Numbered from the stretch's first letter, positions 1-5,096 are shown. The stretch: 5,096 bases of DNA from Cyanobacteria bacterium UBA5018 (GCA_002396505.1 DGYA01000090.1:760-5855), one strand, 5' to 3'. Numbers and translations: made by a program. The notes: generated from the letters alone by a model not told the origin.

Positions 1-602
1 CCAGAGCCGCCTGTTTCCTGCAGCTTTATCATCAAGGCCGCTTGAATCTCTGGAACGGCTTCCAGAGAATTGACCCTGGAGGCGGGAGCTACCTGTGCTG
101 ACTCATTTACCGGAGGCCTTGGCACAAGGCCAGAAGTGCCTTCTTCCCAAGATCCATAAGCATACTTATTCAGTGATGTTGATAGCTCGTCAATTAATTT
201 GTCTGCTGCTACCTTCTTGTAGCTTCCCACTTCCTTCCGAAAGTTAATGCTGCTCTCTACGTCTGCAGGGGTGACATCATCATATGCTTTTGATGCTTCC
301 ATTTGAAAGGCAAAGCACTGTTTGCCTAGCTTTTTTGCATGCCTGAATTCGTGGTGCGTATAACCGAGACCTTCGCCATATTCGCTATCAGATCTTGTGC
401 CATAACGTGCACCTAGGAGCAGGATGTATATATCGCATCTTTGTATATCGTCAAAACATGTCTTCAGGACCGGGTGAGGGCTCTGCGCTTCGCTGTTTAC
501 AGGTGTGTAGAGACCGTCTTGTTTTGCCAGCCAGTAAAACACCAACTTTCGCTCATGCTCCAGATCGCTAAACGTACTTGAGATGTAGCAATGGCGAGCC
601 AT
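1..602 (-). CDS. DUF4062 (TIR/SEFIR-like) protein, N-terminal 200 residues, C-terminus beyond window
   Basis: The frame is open from ATG at 602 to the left edge with no stop, so only the first 200 residues are visible. The N-terminus has the DUF4062 pattern: a first strand with YISSTFSDLEHER (residues 6-18), then CFDDIQRCDIYILLLGARYG (49-68), then GLGYTHHEFRHAKKLGKQCFAF (78-99). Known for the family: DUF4062 is a TIR/SEFIR-like alpha/beta domain, usually at the N-terminus of large proteins whose later parts can be NACHT/NB-ARC STAND NTPases, TPR or WD40 repeats; several take part in anti-phage immunity. Residues 105-200 are polar and without a recognised domain, probably a linker to a second module outside the window. 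The start is supported by AGAGGAG at 618-612, nine bases upstream. The gene follows the 139-aa ORF by 5 nt, so the two are probably cotranscribed. Base composition is clearly more AT-rich than the genes from 1300 onward, which suggests separate acquisition. Domain call firm; cellular role inferred. Confidence 0.85.
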   Translation of the reverse strand, partial: MARHCYISSTFSDLEHERKLVFYWLAKQDGLYTPVNSEAQSPHPVLKTCFDDIQRCDIYILLLGARYGTRSDSEYGEGLGYTHHEFRHAKKLGKQCFAFQMEASKAYDDVTPADVESSINFRKEVGSYKKVAADKLIDELSTSLNKYAYGSWEEGTSGLVPRPPVNESAQVAPASRVNSLEAVPEIQAALMIKLQETGGS

Positions 603-607
603 GCTTT

Positions 608-1027
608 TCAGCTCCTCTGTAATGCCGTCGTCGTTGCCGGGAGTATATCTACATCCTTATCTGTATGCATTTTTCTGGCTGATATAGAGACACTGAGGCT
701 GGTCCGTGAATCTTTCTTATTGTCGGATAGCCTGTAGAAGGAAACACGGCTTTCAAGCTCAACGGCCATATTTTCTCTACGCATATTGTCTTTACGCATC
801 TTGTCTCTGCACAACTTGTCTCTAAACAATTTGTCTGGAGATCTGTGAGGTTGCCAGGCGTTGGAGCGCATGGCCCCTGGATCCAAGTTCAGGAGCTTCA
901 TCAGGATGGATGAAGAGTGGGATCCCCTTGGCAGACCCGCACTTCCACATGCTGCGCAGGAGCCCCACATGCCTCTACTCAGAAGAGATAGGCGTAATTG
1001 TCGCACACTATCCGTTTCACTGCTCAT
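608..1027 (-). CDS. Hypothetical 139-aa protein with five-residue repeats; doubtful gene
   Basis: I do not recognise this ORF. It is open from ATG at 1027 to TGA at 610-608. The first ~70 residues are rich in Ser, Leu, Arg and Gly with three Cys and show no domain. Residues 64-87 read DKLFR DKLCR DKMRK DNMRR ENM, a basic/acidic five-residue periodicity encoded by a 15-bp tandem DNA repeat. The spacing resembles pentapeptide-repeat proteins, but the usual A(D/N)LXX alanine is absent, so I do not assign that fold; a charged helix is equally possible. The tail (residues 88-139) is polar. In favour: it stops 5 nt before DUF4062, holds that gene's ribosome site, and shares its strand and AT-rich composition. 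Against: the purine-rich run before the ATG lies too close to it for a normal ribosome site, composition is odd, and no homology is recognised. It could instead be the leader of the DUF4062 transcript, or start at an internal Met (for example residue 43). Confidence 0.35.
   Translation of the reverse strand: MSSETDSVRQLRLSLLSRGMWGSCAACGSAGLPRGSHSSSILMKLLNLDPGAMRSNAWQPHRSPDKLFRDKLCRDKMRKDNMRRENMAVELESRVSFYRLSDNKKDSRTSLSVSISARKMHTDKDVDILPATTTALQRS
612..618 (-). promoter_or_regulatory. Shine-Dalgarno site of the DUF4062 gene
   Basis: On the minus strand AGAGGAG lies nine bases before the ATG at 602 and inside the last codons of the upstream 139-aa ORF (its TGA is at 610-608). This fixes the DUF4062 start and would allow translational coupling if the upstream ORF is translated. 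Confidence 0.7.
771..835 (-). repeat. 15-bp tandem repeat, about four and a third copies
   Basis: On the plus strand, successive 15-bp units begin at 771, 786, 801 and 816, each starting TTGTC or TTTTC; a partial unit (TTGTC) begins at 831. The middle units differ at only a few positions. On the minus strand the units encode DKLFR, DKLCR, DKMRK, DNMRR and ENM. The period is a multiple of three, so copy-number changes would keep the frame of the 139-aa ORF. Confidence 0.8.
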
Positions 1028-1054
1028 CCCCTGAGCCTTGAATCACTGAACTTT

Positions 1055-1074
1055 CGGCCATGGCCCAATGGCCG
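1055..1074. repeat. Perfect inverted repeat, 7-bp stem and 6-nt loop
   Basis: CGGCCAT at 1055-1061 pairs with ATGGCCG at 1068-1074. It lies about 28 bases upstream of the ATG at 1027. It could be an operator-like dyad or an mRNA hairpin for the minus-strand cluster. It has no following T-tract on either strand, so it is not a standard terminator. Confidence 0.5.
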
Positions 1075-1195
1075 CCGAGTGCACCAACCTTTTTCAATTC
1101 GGCAGATCCCAGCAAAAGGCTCTACAATTCTTTGACAATAAGAATTCGGAGAACAGGATGAAGGTATTAGTCGCAGAAGTGGAGATAAATTTTTG

Positions 1196-1210
1196 AGCGC
1201 CTACGGCGCT
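1196..1210. repeat. Perfect inverted repeat, 6-bp GC stem and 3-nt loop, downstream of the lectin-fold gene
   Basis: AGCGCC at 1196-1201 pairs with GGCGCT at 1205-1210 around TAC. It lies about 80 bases past the stop of the lectin-fold gene. On the minus strand it is followed by CAAAAATTT rather than a U-tract, so a classical terminator is unlikely. In known DGR loci a GC-rich hairpin or cruciform often follows the variable repeat, usually closer than here; this is a possible but weak parallel. Confidence 0.5.
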
Positions 1211-1291
1211 AAATGGTCCAGCCTTGCGTTTTGCGTTCCTTACTAGCTCTCTAAAAAGTAAAAAACAGCCAAATGTAAAGAACTAAAGAGT

Positions 1292-2170
1292 TTAAGTGTA
1301 AAGAAGCAAGTCCTGGGGGAGGCAACAGACGCGGAACCCCACATCGCTGAGCCGGTAGTCCGGGTGGTCGCTGAGGCGGTAGGCCGAGCGGCAGGCCCCG
1401 GGGTCGTAGTCCCAAGAACCGCCGCGCAGCAGCCTACGTCTTACATCATTAGATTTGTCATTAATCCATGGGCTGCCATCTGCCGGAGCTCCATTATAGG
1501 TGTCATGCCAGTGATCAGCGCACCATTCCCACACATTGCCATGCATATCATGGAGGCCCCAGGCGTTGCCGGGAAAACTGGCAACCTCAACAGTTTTCTG
1601 GCGATACGCTCCTTTTGGTCCATCTCCGTAACTATAAATGCTGTTGTAATTCGCCAGCGCTGTGGTGAGCGTGGCGCCGAAGTGAAAGGGTGTTGTGGTG
1701 TCAGCCCGGCAGGCATATTCCCACTGCGCCTCACTGGGAAGGTGATAATTCTTGCCGGTGCGTTGCCTTAGCGGCCGGCAAAACTCCCGCGCCTGGGCCC
1801 AGCGCACTTTCTCCACCGGCCGGTTGGCGCCCTTGAACCTGGAGGGATCCGGATCTAGCTGCATCCCCCAGGGCTTTTCCCCTTCCTTCGGCTCCCATTC
1901 CGCCACCGCCCGCCACTGGGCCTGGGTCACAGGCGTGCGCCCCATCAGAAACTCCCCCACCTGCACCCGGTGCAAGGGCCGCTCATTGGCGCGGCTGCCT
2001 TCCTCCTCCTCAGCTGATCCCATCAGGAAGCTGCCGGCCGGAATCCGCATCAGGATTAGCTCCACGCCGGGTGCGAGAAGCTCCCGATAGGCCAGCTGGC
2101 GGATGCGCCAGCGGATCAGGCGCCAGGGTTCCGCTGGTGCGGTGGTCGCCGCGGCTGGGGGGCTGGTCAT
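1292..2170 (-). CDS. FGE-sulfatase/SUMF1-fold (C-type-lectin-like) protein, possible DGR target
   Basis: This 292-aa protein is close to full domain length. Family motifs appear in order: IPAGSFLMGS (43-52), PVTQAQWRAV (80-89), RPVEKVRWAQAREFC (117-131), YHLPSEAQWEYACRA (142-156), GLHDMHGNVWEWC (205-217), RGGSW (249-253) and VGFRV (277-281). Family knowledge: true FGEs oxidise a sulfatase Cys to formylglycine using two active-site cysteines; relatives act as non-haem iron enzymes or as non-catalytic ligand binders. By motif alignment to the human FGE pattern, the second cysteine is present (C260) but the first position is Tyr (Y255), so formylglycine-generating activity is unlikely. There is no signal peptide; the Ala/Pro-rich N-terminus is followed by a basic stretch (17-29), so a cytoplasmic protein is expected. 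The ATG at 2170 has no obvious Shine-Dalgarno site, but an in-frame stop not far upstream limits other choices. It lies 66 bp downstream of the pRiA4b-like gene on the same strand. Fold call strong; the DGR role is inference. Confidence 0.9.
   Translation of the reverse strand: MTSPPAAATTAPAEPWRLIRWRIRQLAYRELLAPGVELILMRIPAGSFLMGSAEEEEGSRANERPLHRVQVGEFLMGRTPVTQAQWRAVAEWEPKEGEKPWGMQLDPDPSRFKGANRPVEKVRWAQAREFCRPLRQRTGKNYHLPSEAQWEYACRADTTTPFHFGATLTTALANYNSIYSYGDGPKGAYRQKTVEVASFPGNAWGLHDMHGNVWEWCADHWHDTYNGAPADGSPWINDKSNDVRRRLLRGGSWDYDPGACRSAYRLSDHPDYRLSDVGFRVCCLPQDLLLYT
1308..1437 (-). other. Candidate DGR variable region at the 3' end of the lectin-fold gene
   Basis: About 130 bp covering residues ~246-288 are sharply GC-rich, while bases on both sides (about 1438-1485 and 1210-1305) are AT-rich. 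Between RGGSW and VGFRV (codons at 1343-1411) the positions that are Asn in typical DGR templates for this fold read GAC TAC GAC, GCC, TAC, CTC AGC GAC CAC, GAC TAC and CTC AGC GAT. These are NNC or NNT codons reachable from AAC/AAT by changes at adenines only, separated by invariant CCC GGG, TGC CGC TCG GCC, CGC, CCG and CGG codons. No template repeat or reverse transcriptase is in the window. GC-rich codon use also favours C-ending codons, so the pattern is suggestive rather than decisive. Confidence 0.45.
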
Positions 2171-2236
2171 GGAGGGCAGGCCGAGCCATCGCTCCTAACC
2201 CTATGGCCAGCGGCATCGCTATTCAAGTGGGCACCT

Positions 2237-3052
2237 TCAAGCCGGCTTCTTTGCCTTTGCCCGTTTGCGTTTCGGGGCGAAGCGCTTGTTCAGGGCCTTG
2301 TTGATCGCCGCGGCGTCGAAGGCCTCGGGGTCGAAATCAAGGTCAAAGGCCTCACGGTATGCCTCATATTCTGGATGGCTGGGGTCCGCCAGCACGCCAC
2401 GAATCGACTGCCAACCCCACAAGCCTCCAGAATCTTCCGGTGGGCAGGCCCGTTTGCCCGTGACACACCTCGGGATGGCCGCTTCCTCACTGGGCTGCAC
2501 CAGGATTTTCTCTAGCACCAGACTGTGCATCCAGCTGTCGCCGAAGTCGTACTCGTAGCGCAGCTTGGCTTTGGGTTGCACCAGGAGGGCATCCAACCGT
2601 GCCTCAGCCTCATCCAGGCAATCATCGCTATTGAGCATGATCGGATCGCTGAAGAAGACGACCGATCTACTGTTATAATTGCCGGCAATGAAGTGATGCA
2701 GATGGTCGTTTTGCCAGTCCATGGCGATCTGAATCACGTCATGCACATCCGCAAGGCTGATCGCGGCGGGCAACCACAATCTTCGCCAGATCGGGGGCTT
2801 GCTGCCTTCTAAACTGAGTTTAATCTGGTATACCTCCGCCATCCCTTCCGGCAATTGCCGCTGTTCCTCGGCCCGGCCAGAAGTGCTGTAATCCTCATCT
2901 GGGCAATTCCGTAAACTGCCCTGCACGGCCTGCATGCTCTCGCTGAGCGCCTCCAGCAAGCGTTGGAGTTGGGGATCGACCGTATCCATGGGGCTGCCGG
3001 GGCGTGGATTGGCCATGTCATTCTGGATTGGCAGCTTGGCCTGTGGGCACAC
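2237..3052 (-). CDS. Plasmid pRiA4b ORF-3-like family protein
   Basis: This 271-aa protein carries the pRiA4b ORF-3 domain: VYQIKLSLEGSKPPIWRRLWLP (74-95), DVHDVIQIAMDWQNDHLHHF (102-121), LRYEYDFGDSWMHSLVLEK (164-182) and CVTGKRACPPEDSGGLWGW (196-214). The paired cysteines C196 and C203 and the PPEDSGG turn are family hallmarks. The biochemical role of the family is not established; members are common on plasmids and genomic islands and some occur with transposon passenger genes. Residues 1-70 are a variable extension and the C-terminus is a Lys/Arg-rich tail (257-269) that could bind nucleic acid. The longest frame starts with GTG at 3052, which leaves almost no room before the oppositely oriented antitoxin relic. 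ATG at 3016 or 2989 (before DTVDPQLQRLLEAL) would leave space for a divergent promoter, and neither has a clear ribosome site. Probably the first gene of a minus-strand unit with the lectin-fold gene. Confidence 0.85.
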   Translation of the reverse strand: MCPQAKLPIQNDMANPRPGSPMDTVDPQLQRLLEALSESMQAVQGSLRNCPDEDYSTSGRAEEQRQLPEGMAEVYQIKLSLEGSKPPIWRRLWLPAAISLADVHDVIQIAMDWQNDHLHHFIAGNYNSRSVVFFSDPIMLNSDDCLDEAEARLDALLVQPKAKLRYEYDFGDSWMHSLVLEKILVQPSEEAAIPRCVTGKRACPPEDSGGLWGWQSIRGVLADPSHPEYEAYREAFDLDFDPEAFDAAAINKALNKRFAPKRKRAKAKKPA

Positions 3053-3059
3053 CAGATGT

Positions 3060-3299
3060 AATTTGGAAGAAAGCTTGGCTGATTTTTAAAATCTGCCAGC
3101 CTTCCTCAAGCGGGTTCAGGCTGGAGAGCAAGTGCAGGTGACATCTCGTGGGCGAGTGATTGCCCGCATCGCTCCGGAGCGCGACCCCGCCGAGGATGCC
3201 CGCCAATGAATACTCGATCTGGGCAGCAAGATCTTGCTTGGCGACATGATCTAGTGTCTTCCAGATGGCGTATGGAGTGGCAATGCGGATCATCTGTGA
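3060..3299 (+). pseudogene. Phd/YefM-type antitoxin relic with three in-frame stops
   Basis: One plus-strand frame reads as a Phd/YefM antitoxin interrupted by TAA (3087-3089), TGA (3207-3209) and TAG (3252-3254). Segments: NLEESLADF, stop, NLPAFLKRVQAGEQVQVTSR followed by GRVIARIAPERDPAEDARQ, stop, ILDLGSKILLGDMI, stop, CLPDGVWSGNADHL, and a terminal TGA at 3297-3299. The central block matches the Phd signature (LLxRVxAGE, then V-T-RGRxVARIxP) and the tail resembles the GDMIxPLPDxVW-type toxin-binding end. Its terminal stop lies 17 nt inside the PIN gene, the usual overlap of such operons. Phd/YefM proteins bind operator DNA through the N-terminal half and neutralise the toxin with the C-terminal tail. 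No start codon gives a full-length product; 3060 marks where similarity begins. The frame stays constant, so this is decay by nonsense substitutions rather than frameshift. Stop-codon reassignment is unlikely because neighbouring genes use stops normally. Confidence 0.75.
3274..3277 (+). promoter_or_regulatory. Shine-Dalgarno site choosing the PIN toxin start
   Basis: GGAG lies five bases before ATG at 3283 and inside the antitoxin relic. It favours the second Met (MRIICD) over the ATG at 3265, which would add only six residues and has no ribosome site. Confidence 0.6.
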
Positions 3300-3684
3300 C
3301 AGCCACATCCTGCTGTTCTGGGCTAACGCTCCTGCTCGGCTCAGCAGCCACACCGCCGACACCCTGGAGAAAGGACTGCAAGCGGGCATGCTTACCAGCG
3401 CCAACATCTCCCTGTTGGAGTTGGCGCTCCTTCATGAAAGCGGTCGCCTTCCCCTCCCCGAAAATGTTTCGCCTCTGCTTTATATCTCCCGACTGCTGGA
3501 GTCCCTGCGCCTGAAGATGATAACCATCACTACAGAGATCACTTTACTATCGCGGGGTTCCATGTTTCAGCGCGGCGATCCAGCCGATCACATCATCGGC
3601 GCCACCGCTCTCCACGGCGGTTGGCCCCTGATCGCAACCAACGTAAAGCTGCGCGCCCTGCCGGAACTCAACTGCATCAGGTAG
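3283..3684 (+). CDS. PIN-domain (VapC-like) ribonuclease toxin, orphaned from its antitoxin
   Basis: This 133-aa protein has normal length for a single-domain PIN toxin of the type paired with Phd antitoxins. Visible motifs: strand one with catalytic Asp, MRIICDSHILLFW (D6); TSANISLLELALL with E46; RGDPADHIIGATAL (98-110) with D99 and D102; and a last strand WPLIATNVKL (114-123). Family knowledge: PIN toxins cleave RNA, often tRNA or rRNA, with Mg2+ held by three or four acidic residues. Here the position normally Asp in the TxDxxL-type final motif is Asn (N120), so activity may be reduced or lost; the core D6, E46 and D102 remain. The start at 3283 is preferred over 3265 because GGAG precedes it by five bases. 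It overlaps the end of the broken antitoxin frame. If active, it would need an antitoxin from elsewhere in the genome. Family call strong; toxicity uncertain. Confidence 0.85.
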   Translation: MRIICDSHILLFWANAPARLSSHTADTLEKGLQAGMLTSANISLLELALLHESGRLPLPENVSPLLYISRLLESLRLKMITITTEITLLSRGSMFQRGDPADHIIGATALHGGWPLIATNVKLRALPELNCIR

Positions 3685-3875
3685 CCCGTTACTTAAAACC
3701 CCCTGCTGCAGCGAAATGTCCTGCGCCTGGTGTTGGTGGAGAAGGTTAGGTAAGGGCTGCACCAGCCAGCCCTCCCCTGGCGTTGAGACGCCTGGGGGCA
3801 TTGGTTTCTGTGAGCGCTGCTGCCGGCCCTGAACGCTGGCCGCCTTGGCGCTTGCGGTCCTGCGCTTGTCCACCC

Positions 3876-4919
3876 GTGCCTGTTGTTTCCCGATCTCGCT
3901 CCAGCCGCTCAGCCAAAGCTGCTGCCGCTGCCAAGGTTTCGCCAGAAGAAAAGTTGGTGACATCACTGATCACCCTGTTGGAGGCGGGCACCAGCCCCTG
4001 GCGGCGCGAGTGGGATGACGCCACGGGCGGTCACCAAGTGAATCTGCTCTCGGGCCGTCGCTACTGCGGTGCCAATCCGGTGCTGCTCAGCCTGGGTATG
4101 CACCTACGGGGTTCCGCACTGCCCTACTGGTGCGGCTTTGGCGAGGCCAAGGCGCTGGGGATCTTTCCCCGCAAGGGCAGCAAGGCGGTGCATGTGCTGC
4201 GGCCCCAGCTACATCACCACAGCGAAAGTGAACTGGCAGGGGCTGGATCAGCGGCTGGAACTGGTGACTGCGCAGCTGGGAAATCGGCAGCTGGGGAAGC
4301 GGCTGCCGGGGATGGGGCAGCTGGGGAAGGACCCGGGCGCAGTTGGGTGAGCTACCGGCCGGTGGCGGTGTTCAATGCCGCCGATTTGGAGGGCGAAGCC
4401 ATCGAGGCGCTGATCGAAAAGCGGCGGCAGGCTGCAGAGCTGAGCCAGCGGCCGGAGCCGGAGCGGCTGGCGGCAGCGGAAGCGGTGCTCAACAGCTGGC
4501 CGGTGCCGGTGAGTTTTGGGGGAGATCGGGCCTGTTATCTGCCGGCGGCTGATCGGATCGCGCTGCCGGATCGTGCGGCCTTTCATTCGGCGACAGCCCT
4601 CTATGCCACCTGGGCCCATGAGGCCATCCACTCCTCAGGCCACAGCTCCCGATTGGCCCGCGATCTATCCGGCGGCATGGGTGCTGACGGCGATGGCGGG
4701 CGGGCCTATGCCCGAGAAGAGCTGGTGGCCGAGCTGGGGGCAGTGTTGCTGGGGCATCGCCTCGAAATCGGGACTGCCATGGCCAACCACGCCGCCTATC
4801 TGGGCCACTGGCTGGAGCTGCTGCGCGAGTCGCCGCGGCTGCTGCTGCAGGTGCTCAACGATGCTCGCAGGGCCGCCGATCTGATCTGTCCAGAAGATCC
4901 AGAAGTGTTAGCGATCTGA
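3876..4919 (+). CDS. ArdC-like anti-restriction protein: ssDNA-binding domain plus zincin metallopeptidase
   Basis: From GTG at 3876 the product has 347 residues. Domains: a basic N-terminus (1-20); an ArdC-N/DUF1738 ssDNA-binding domain (about 26-110) with LVTSLITLLEAGTSPWRREW and YWCGFGEAKALGIFPRKGSK; an Ala/Gly linker with five-residue repeats (about 114-156); the conserved YRPVAVFNAADLEG (160-173); and a metallopeptidase domain with zinc motif HEAIH (248-252) and EELVAELGA (281-289), whose glutamates probably include the third ligand. Family knowledge: ArdC from conjugative plasmids binds ssDNA and protects incoming DNA from restriction; related domains sit in polyvalent proteins of phages and plasmids. 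Here the two domains stand alone. The frame is open back to TTG 3783 (378 aa), but the extra residues look non-coding (RLRSCACPP). GTG 3810 is another option and no candidate has a clear ribosome site, so the start is uncertain. It probably marks mobile-element cargo. The C-terminal codons lie in a 44-45 bp tandem repeat. Confidence 0.85.
   Translation: MPVVSRSRSSRSAKAAAAAKVSPEEKLVTSLITLLEAGTSPWRREWDDATGGHQVNLLSGRRYCGANPVLLSLGMHLRGSALPYWCGFGEAKALGIFPRKGSKAVHVLRPQLHHHSESELAGAGSAAGTGDCAAGKSAAGEAAAGDGAAGEGPGRSWVSYRPVAVFNAADLEGEAIEALIEKRRQAAELSQRPEPERLAAAEAVLNSWPVPVSFGGDRACYLPAADRIALPDRAAFHSATALYATWAHEAIHSSGHSSRLARDLSGGMGADGDGGRAYAREELVAELGAVLLGHRLEIGTAMANHAAYLGHWLELLRESPRLLLQVLNDARRAADLICPEDPEVLAI
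4273..4332 (+). repeat. 15-bp tandem repeat, four copies, in the ArdC-like linker
   Basis: Units begin at 4273, 4288, 4303 and 4318, each close to CAGCTGGGGAAGCGG. They encode AAGKS, AAGEA, AAGDG and AAGEG in the linker between the DNA-binding and peptidase domains. The period keeps the frame, so copy number could change linker length without disrupting either domain. Confidence 0.85.
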
Positions 4920-4986
4920 GAGGGGGATTGGACTGGGGAAGATCCAGAAGCGGCAGGGAGCTGAAGGGGGATTGGGCTGGGGAAGA
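4893..4986. repeat. 44-45 bp tandem duplication across the ArdC-like stop codon
   Basis: GAAGATCCAGAAG occurs at 4893-4905 and 4938-4950. A 22-bp stretch starting AGGGGGATTGG occurs at 4921-4942 and 4965-4986 with one mismatch. Together they make two adjacent units of 45 and 44 bp, the first covering the last codons and the TGA of the ArdC-like gene. A degraded third start (GAAGACC) is at 4982. Past 4987 I see no supported gene to the window end. Confidence 0.75.
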
Positions 4987-5096
4987 CCTTGAATTTGTCC
5001 AGGTTTGGATTGCCTGCTGCCAGCTGTCAGGGCCTGGTGCAGGGCACCTGCCATCCGATCAGGCTCCAACACGGTGACTTTTAGGAAAGGTGTCAC

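Larger units (their letters stand above)
1028..1291. other. Intergenic spacer, AT-rich, no supported gene
   Basis: This spacer separates the lectin-fold gene from the 139-aa ORF and DUF4062 gene on the minus strand. It holds two perfect hairpins (1055-1074 and 1196-1210). The nine bases TGTAAAGAA occur at 1274-1282 and again at 1297-1305, across the stop of the lectin-fold gene, with a 23-bp period. Next to the lectin-fold gene there are T-rich runs on the minus strand that could aid transcription termination, but no GC-rich stem sits directly before them. A TTGACA at 1132-1137 on the plus strand has no good -10 partner. I could not place a promoter for the DUF4062 cluster with confidence, though one should lie here if that cluster is independent. 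Confidence 0.6.

Noticed and set aside
1158..1196. Short plus-strand ORF MKVLVAEVEINF preceded by GGAG, with TTGACA upstream
   Set aside because: Only 12 residues, no -10 box at proper distance from TTGACA, and no homology; probably chance.
3685..3875. Possible promoter or terminator between the PIN and ArdC-like genes
   Set aside because: No -35/-10 pair or stem with T-tract stood out; CTGGTG and CACCAG pair only over a long loop.
3547..3966. Minus-strand 139-aa frame opposite the PIN gene and its downstream spacer
   Set aside because: It is the antisense shadow of the PIN gene plus spacer, with no recognisable domain.
4069..4350. Alternative plus-strand frame with repeats QLGNR, QLGKR inside the ArdC-like gene
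   Set aside because: The repeat reads in any frame because its period is 15 bp; the domain motifs on both sides are in the ArdC frame.
5036..5048. GGTGC-AGG-GCACC hairpin after the ArdC-like gene
   Set aside because: Short 5-bp stem without a following T-tract; not supportable as a terminator.
4908..5096. Minus-strand open frame entering from the right edge (62 aa visible)
   Set aside because: The tail is Pro-rich and comes from antisense reading of the tandem repeat; no domain recognised. A real gene end cannot be excluded without sequence to the right.

Overview
The window looks like an accessory (genomic-island) stretch of a bacterial chromosome or plasmid. Most of it is GC-rich, with G/C-ending codons. 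The gene mix (a formylglycine-generating-enzyme-like C-type-lectin-fold protein, a DUF4062 protein, a pRiA4b ORF-3-like protein, a Phd/PIN toxin-antitoxin relic and an ArdC-type anti-restriction protein) is common in islands of cyanobacteria, perhaps picocyanobacteria of the Synechococcus/Cyanobium type. That taxonomic reading is inference. No marker gene, tRNA or rRNA is present, and I saw no copy of the cyanobacterial HIP1 octamer GCGATCGC.

Layout. (a) 1-1027, minus strand, visibly more AT-rich: a weakly supported 139-aa ORF with a 15-bp tandem repeat sits 5 nt upstream of a partial DUF4062 (TIR/SEFIR-like) gene that runs off the left edge. (b) 1028-1291: AT-rich spacer with two perfect hairpins and no convincing gene. 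(c) 1292-2170, minus: an FGE/SUMF1-fold protein that lacks one of the two catalytic cysteines. Its last ~130 bp form a GC-rich block between AT-rich flanks, with the codon pattern of a diversity-generating-retroelement (DGR) variable region. (d) 2237-3052, minus: a pRiA4b ORF-3-like protein. (e) 3060-3684, plus: a Phd/YefM antitoxin broken by three in-frame stops, overlapping an open PIN-domain toxin gene. (f) 3876-4919, plus: an ArdC-like protein (ssDNA-binding domain plus HEAIH zinc metallopeptidase) with a repetitive Ala/Gly linker. A 44-45 bp tandem duplication covers its 3' end. The rest of the window to 5096 is apparently non-coding.

How it may fit together. The minus-strand block could be a conflict or defence cassette: a diversified lectin-fold recognition protein next to a DUF4062 effector or sensor. 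The plus-strand block carries mobile-element cargo (a decayed toxin-antitoxin pair and anti-restriction). The least expected observations are the candidate DGR target, whose template repeat and reverse transcriptase would lie outside the window, and the toxin whose antitoxin is dead in cis.
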